This document shows, piece by piece, positions 58,090 through 64,000 of a stretch of DNA of 64,000 nucleotides. A model generated the notes under the pieces. That model saw only the letters and a program-made list of their open reading frames with translations. It ran no database searches and was not told where the DNA came from. The stretch is from Labia minor. Its lineage: Eukaryota; Arthropoda; Insecta; Dermaptera; Spongiphoridae. A program made the translations under genes and the position numbers. The DNA lies in assembly GCA_963082975.1 (NCBI GenBank), contig OY720344.1, positions 68,476,546 to 68,540,545 on the forward strand, read 5' to 3'. Each line of letters starts with the position of its first letter. Within the stretch, counting starts at the first letter, position 1.

Positions 58090-59460
58090 TTTTTATCTCT
58101 GCTCTTTATTTTTATAATTATTTTTTTAATTTACTTTTCTCTAAATATTTTCAGGAACAATATAAGGGTCCAAATTGGGTCTATGCACCTGTGAATTTCT
58201 AAAAAAATAAGTAAATACATAAAATATGGTATTCAAACTGGATGGCGCAGTGAGTGGCCAACTACTAGCGCAAATTTTTTTTTTAAATATTCTTACTCAT
58301 AGACTTTTTGAAAATAAAGTTATATGTTAATTGTTCATAATTAATTGGTGTTTAGACTATCGATATACGTTATATCATCCAGCACATACACTGATAAACA
58401 ACATAGCTAGCGTTTATTAACGGTTAAAAACTGCTTGAGTGGCCATCTACTGGTGCTTTTACCTTATATTTTAATAATAATTTCAAAGATCTATAAAATT
58501 ATATTTTCATTCTGTTAAAATTCATATTAAATTTATAAAAATTAAATATAGCCTAAACTTCTTAAAGGTAAAAATAAATAAATAAAACAAGATATTAATA
58601 GATGGTTAGTTTTGAGGTTAGTGGGACGATTCTGACTTTTAAATAGTTTTAATTAAAACTTATTTATAATAGTTATCATCTAAATCTTGCCTATAATTTT
58701 AAATAAATTTAAAAATGTCTGTTAATTATGCGAATGCCCCCATTAAAGAAGATCCATAAATCCAATCATTAAAATTAAATAAATAGTATCCTTTTAAAAG
58801 CGTTTGATCTTTTATTAGAGAAAGAAAGCAAATAAATTAATAAATGAATATACCTACTTATTTAAAATTGTTTATAATATTCATATAAATATTTTTAATT
58901 AAATAAATCTAATTAATTTTATTTCAATAATTTCAAAAATCTCATTTCATTTTTTTTTATTTACTAAATTAATTTATTTTTAATAATTTCAAAAATCTAT
59001 TTAGAGAATAGGTAAATAAGAAAATAAGTAAAAAGTAATATATATATAATTTAAAATACATTTTCAGTTATGAATAAAATGATCCATTTATCAATTAATT
59101 AATAAAAAAAATTAGATACTTTTTTTCCTTTCTCATTATATGAGGAGAGTCACGTTTCTCGACGAAGTTAGAAAATTTTGGAGTAAATACCTAATCTGAA
59201 TAAGAGTAAAGTATAAAAGAATAAAAAATATTTAGCTTTAAAAAAATAATTTGCCTAAAAAGAACAATTGAATTAAAAAAAAGTTGCTTATATAGAGGTT
59301 GCTTATAAAGAATGTGACTTATAGAGAGGTCGCTTATATAGTACGTTCACTGTATTTATATTATTCGACTAAAATAAATTATTATTGTTCAAAGAAATAA
59401 TTATCATAAAATAGTACCTTATTTAAGATTTTATTGTTTTAACCCTTTAATAATGCGCAG
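58090..59460. other. AT-rich sequence, nothing recognised
   Basis: There is only low-complexity AT sequence. Some of it may be the eroded 5' part of the hAT element at 59461. Confidence 0.5.
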
Positions 59461-59693
59461 GGAGACGAACAAAAAGACTTATTAAAAATTATTAAAAGGG
59501 AGGTGAAATTCTTTGAAGACGAAGGCGTTCGAAGAAAATATTTAGAATTAATATATCGTTCCCTCCATACAATTCGACCTACTAGTGTTGAATCGATGCG
59601 AGCATTTTATGCTCAAAAATACGCTCGCGACTCAACGATGAGACAATAGACGCACTCTGTTTTTTGAGATCTCATTTTAAAAATAATGTTTAA
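59461..59693 (+). pseudogene. hAT transposase C-terminal (dimerisation) exon remnant
   Basis: Following a polypyrimidine/AG acceptor-like site, the frame reads KREVKFFEDEGVRRKYLELI, then TIRPTSVESMRAFYAQKYA. After a one-base frameshift near 59625 it continues RLNDETIDALCFLRSHFKNN and stops at 59691-59693. This is the hAT C-terminal dimerisation region (PTSVExxRAF ... ALCFLR). CCGGTATTGCAATCATTA near 60002-60019 looks like its right terminal repeat. The catalytic part is not seen. Confidence 0.78.
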
Positions 59694-60055
59694 TTCTATT
59701 CATACGATATTTATTTTTCATTGGTCTATTATTACAAGTAATTTTCTTTATGTTCCTATTTTTAAATTGTTTTTTTTAGTTTATGTGATTATTTACAATT
59801 ATTGTTATATATATATAGGTTAATATGTATTATTATTAATATTGATAACTGATAACGTATTGATTCTTTTATGTTAAAATGAATAAAAATTTGGAAAATT
59901 GATAACAGAATGGTTTATTAAAAAAATTTCTGCAACTCTCTAATACCAGTATTCTGGTATTTGTTTGAAAAAATACCAAATACCAGTATTATAGATTTGG
60001 TCCGGTATTGCAATCATTAATTATAATATTAATATTAATATTAATTACAAAAAAT

Positions 60056-60579
60056 GGTAATAGTCAACAATACTAATAACCTTTAGGATTTTGATGAAAC
60101 TCCACCAGTTGATTCCTTGATTAATTCTAAGAAACTTTTTCCTTAGGCAATTATGGGGTCAACTTCTAGTTTTCGAGATAAAAAGGATTAAATAAAGTTT
60201 GACTGACTAGCTGGTTATGAACGTCGAAATGTGCGGCCTTTAAGTAATGTTTTATTGACTACTTCACTAATTGTTCACTTATTCACTAATTTTCAGTTCG
60301 GTTCGGATAATGCGAAATTATTTAATTAATTAATTTTTAAATATTTCTAGATACAATTTGAAAAAAAAACAGAAAATTAGTGGCGCCCTAGGTTAGCCAA
60401 ACGGATAAATCATGGTAGCTAAATAGAATATCAAAGGATTTACATATATCGAAAAATTAAAATTTTATCTCGAAAAACATAATTGCCTAAGGAAATAGTC
60501 TCTAAGAATTAATCAAGGAATCAACTGGCGAAGTTTCATCAAAATCGTAAAGGTAACAAGTCTCTCTCGACTATTACCC
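60056..60579. mobile_element. Foldback element with about 130-bp inverted arms
   Basis: The left arm 60056-60190 and right arm about 60455-60579 are reverse complements with scattered mismatches. Shared strings include GGTAATAGTC, GATTTTGATGAAAC, CCAGTTGATTCCTTGATTAA, TTCCTTAGGCAATTATG and TTTCGAGATAAAA. The loop is about 270 bp without coding. No clear target duplication was found. Confidence 0.65.
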
Positions 60580-60893
60580 AAAAAATAAAACAAGAAATAA
60601 TATAAATAAGAAAACTTGAAAAAATAATCAAAGAAACCTGGATTTTATTTTGTTGTTTTTTAACCATTGTTAACACACTTGTCCCTCCTCCAAATAAATA
60701 AATAAATAAATATAATTCATCACTGTACTCAAGCCAATTAATATTTATAATTAATTAATATTTTTATATTTATATTATTGACTAAAGATACTTAATTTAG
60801 AAAAATTCTAAAAAAAAAAAAAGAAAATCGAAATAAATAAATATTTTTTTTTGTTTATTTTTGTCAGAATGAATGATCATTTTATATATAATA
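60580..60893. other. AT-rich sequence
   Basis: It contains an AAATAAATAAAT run near 60698. Nothing else. Confidence 0.6.
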
Positions 60894-61105
60894 CTAGCTG
60901 CTCAGAGCGCCTTCGGCGCTCTTCACACCTAGACGGGGGCTCCGCCCCCTGTACCCCCGAGTTGTACATAGTATTTGGTGGTTGAAAGTATTAAAAGGTT
61001 TTCATCCATTTTGTTTCAATCAGTATATTACATAAAACATTCATTTCTTTTTGTGTTCTTATTTAAAAAATATATTTTAATTTAATCACTATATTAATTA
61101 TATAT
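60894..61105 (-). mobile_element. Helitron 3' terminus, family A, copy 3
   Basis: It has the same two GC hairpins and a TGAGCAG-CTAG end as the 57497 copy, with host T after CTAG on the minus strand. The inner side joins LINE sequence at the same point as in the 18289 copy. Confidence 0.6.
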
Positions 61106-62880
61106 ATTATTATTGTATATGTTATATCTATCTACCTATGTGGCTCAAAGATACTCTAAAGTTCTTAGCCGCAACAACCACATTTCTCCAAGTGTCCCTA
61201 TCCTGAGCCCTTATTCCATCTCTCTTACGTCCCTTCCTACGCGTCATTGGTTTTCCAAGCGGACGTTTTCCAATCGGTCTTCCCACCAATATCTTTTTCC
61301 TCTCCCATTCTTGCCACGTGCCCTGCCTATCGCAGCTTTTTCCCTTTTATAACCCTAACTATTTCTGAAGATGCAGAGAGGCCATGCAATTTCTTGTTAG
61401 ACAGTCTCCCTCATACCCGGTGACCTCATCTTTCTTTGGCCAATAAATGCAGGGAAGAATCCTATTCTCAAATACTCTGAATCTACTCTCATCTCCAAGG
61501 ATCATAGACCATGCCTCCCACCCATATAATGCAACAGGCAAAATAATCTTTTTATATATTCCCTTTGATAATAATTTTGAAGAGATAAGCCTCTTTATTG
61601 CAGATAACAGGCGTTTCCCGATTGCAACCCCGATTTAAATTCTTCTCAAATATTATTATCCTTCGTGATTACATTCAATTTTTCTACATATTCAAATTCT
61701 ACATTTTGTATATTAAGATTTTGTATGTTAATACTCTTCCTCTTTGTTACTAAATATTTTTTCTTATCACTATTAATTTCAAACCTCCATTAAATTTTCC
61801 TCGCTATCTGTAATTGCAATTGCCGAATCTCCTATTATATTTAAGTCGTCTGAGTAACCTAATATTTTACAATTGATTTCCGCATCTTATTCTTTCTTTA
61901 CTACCTTCAAGAGAAATTTGAAGATTGAAAATTTGAAAAAGTTTATCCGGATCTATTGAGTTATGCGTATGTTTTACTAAAGTCTACAAATAATTAGTGA
62001 ACAGAAATATTGAATTCGCGGTTTTGTTCCTAATATCTGTCATAATGAAAATATCTTAATTAATGTTGGTCGATTTGGCCTGAACCCGCAATGATATCTC
62101 CTAATATTTCCTCCGCCTATAGTTTATAAGTATTGTATATGTTATAATAGAGTATAATATTTCTTGATCATTACATTTTGGTATTTTATTTTCATTGCTA
62201 GATTATTATTGAATATTTTTAATTATAATGAAACTTGAGAAAATGCAAAAATAGAGACTTGAGACAATTTATAAAAATTAACGGTATAAAACTATAGATA
62301 AATGACCAATATATACATTCATTAATAGTATTAATTTAAATTAATTGATTTATTTGTTTTTTTTATTATTAAGTTCATTTATTAATTTTTTTAGATCATA
62401 GTTATTTTCCTTAAAAGAAACTTAAATTCTGTGGTGCTAGGGGATTTGAAAATTATTCGTCGCAATATGAAGATTTCGCTTACAGTTTCTGTCATGTCCG
62501 ACCTCCATCCAACAGTTATTTTCTGTTAAGTTTTTTGCTTCTCTTAATCATGTGATCTATATATTTAATTTTTTTTGATTCATTATAATAAAATTTAAAA
62601 AAATAAAAATTTTTACTTTGTTAATTTATATAAATTTCAATATAAACTGATTGTGAGTGATACGCTTAGCCAATACTCTGAATATTTTGTGTACAAAAAT
62701 ATTGAATGTTCTTAGCGAGATTTGATATAATGTTGTACGATTTGTCCTAAATCTGAATTAGAAGAAAATTATAAATTGCCTCCTCTTCCAGCCCAATTCA
62801 TTTACCCACCCATGTTGCATATGGCATCTAAATTTCTTAAAACTCCGTTTTTTTAATTTAAAATAGAAGGAGAGAAAGAG
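61106..62880 (-). pseudogene. LINE reverse transcriptase remnant
   Basis: The minus strand contains GYSDDLNIIGDSAIAITDSE at about 61810-61860, with YSDD (61845-61856) in place of the usual YADD catalytic motif. Downstream are NIQNVEFEYVEKLN-like pieces, then KKIILPVALYGWEAW and FENRILPCIYWPKKDEVTGY (61359-61560). The C-terminal tail runs to about 61130. Multiple stops and frameshifts. Upstream sequence to about 62880 matches the fragment at 20000-20115. It is the longest copy of this LINE family in the window. Confidence 0.7.
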
Positions 62881-63846
62881 TTTTAAATTATATTCGAATA
62901 GTCTATATATTCTATATATCAGTATTTTTTTTCTGAATTTAATAGCAAGTTGATTTTAAAAATTTTCCATTCTTAATGCATATGATTGATTACATGTGTT
63001 AAAATTTAAAAAAATTCAAATATTCTAATTTTTATATTTATATATACAATTTAATATTATTTTTTATTAATATCATATCAAAAAAAGAGAATTTATTAAA
63101 AATTAAAAATAAAAAAAGAAGCCTATTAATAAAAAATTGAATGGTGATTTAAATATTTTATTAAATTAATTAAAATGAGACCTTTTAGAATAAATTATTT
63201 AATTGAAATGATATTTAAATATAAGAATTTAAAAAAATATTATATTCTTTGTTTGGCAATTGTTATTTAATTATGTGCAACATGATTCGACTTGCACAGA
63301 GCATCGTTATTTTTTATTAATATCACATAATAAAAATGAATCTTTTAAACATAATAAATAAAAAAGACATTTTAATAAATTTAAAAAATATACCCAATTT
63401 AAAAATGTCAAAAATTTAAAACAACTTTATATCATCATATTTTAATTTTATATATAATATATATATATATTTAGTAATTAATAATAGAGTAATTAAATTA
63501 AAATAAAAAACAAAGATAATATAATTCAGTCATTTTAATTCAGGTTAAATAATATTTTTTTTTATTATTCAATGATAAAATTTATATATTATTATATATA
63601 TATTATAGAAAAGAAGAAATATTCAATTAAATAAAAAATAATTTAAGATAAAAATATGATCTAATAAATATTTTAATTAAATTGAGAACTTTTAGAATAA
63701 ATTATTTAATTGAATTGATATTTGTATATTAGAATTTAAAATAAAAAGGGAAATATTATAATAATTCTTCGATTGGGAAACTCTATGATAATTCATTGTT
63801 TGAAATGATTCCGCTAGGCCGACAGTGAGCCGCGAGCTGCTCTTGA
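62881..63846. other. AT-rich sequence, nothing recognised
   Basis: It is extremely AT-rich, with some internal near-repetition (TTAATTAAATT...TTTTAGAATAAATTATTTAATTGA at 63163 and 63673). No genes. Confidence 0.55.
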
Positions 63847-64000
63847 ATGAACAACACGGAGAATTATATAAACTTTAAAAAATTAATTTCTGCGGTTATT
63901 GATAAGATATTAATAAAATGTATAGCCTATGTTACTCTAGAGGTATATAAGAATATTGTGATGTAATTTCAAAGAAATCGGTTCAGCCAATTCTGAGTCT
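63847..64000 (+). repeat. Dispersed repeat R4, copy 2 (runs off window)
   Basis: It matches 54638-54790 from CGGAGAATTATATAAAC through CCAATTxTGAGTCT, with an extra CTCTAGAGGTATA insertion. Confidence 0.55.

Overview
This is a very AT-rich animal genomic window. It is probably an arthropod; a copepod-like crustacean such as a sea louse would fit the base composition and repeat style, but nothing here fixes the species. It holds the 5' end of one host gene, TMTC (a membrane O-mannosyltransferase with TPR repeats), on the minus strand. Exon 1 is at 36463-36755 and exon 2 at 6640-6817, joined across a 29.6 kb intron; the later exons lie left of the window. A GC-richer promoter sits just above 36755. 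A second, weakly supported gene start (TATA box, non-coding exon, 19-nt ATG micro-exon) may run rightward from about 41.85 kb.

Nearly everything else is mobile DNA in layers. The centrepiece is a structurally intact 7,087-bp Ty3/gypsy retrotransposon (46739-53825). Its two 751-bp LTRs look identical, it has a 4-bp target duplication, and gag and pol are both open. Pol lies in the -1 frame behind a textbook slippery heptamer and stem-loop. Downstream of the integrase, Pol carries an extra domain that I read as a TARG1/OARD1-type macro (ADP-ribose-processing) domain, followed by an acidic tail with an AT-hook-like motif. This is the most unusual thing in the window.

Rolling-circle relics are abundant. 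One family (R1, six copies) and a second unrelated one (R2) share one plan: asymmetric terminal inverted repeats, an internal GTCY or TGTA microsatellite, a 3' stem-loop, and a CTTA end flanked by TT. That is the plan of Helentron-associated (DINE-1/HINE-like) elements. A third repeat (R3) ends the same way. Separate Helitron-type ends (hairpin, 7 nt, CTAG or CTAA, then T) occur at 18289, 57497, 57702 and 60894.

Other elements: non-autonomous hAT elements with 8-bp duplications (16750-17506, 18901-19726), a hAT transposase tail (59461-59693), decayed mariner/Tc1 transposases (17979, 23497, 27640, 56627), a Penelope-like element with a GIY-YIG domain (12343-12930), several LINE 3' fragments, tRNA-derived SINE-like repeats, a MULE-like element (163-1183) and foldback elements.

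Layout: 1-6639, TMTC intron 2; 6818-36462, TMTC intron 1 packed with nested elements; 36463-37010, TMTC exon 1 and promoter; 37011-46738, repeats and a possible second gene start; 46739-53825, the gypsy element; 53826-64000, repeats. Coordinates of decayed elements are approximate because they were read by eye.
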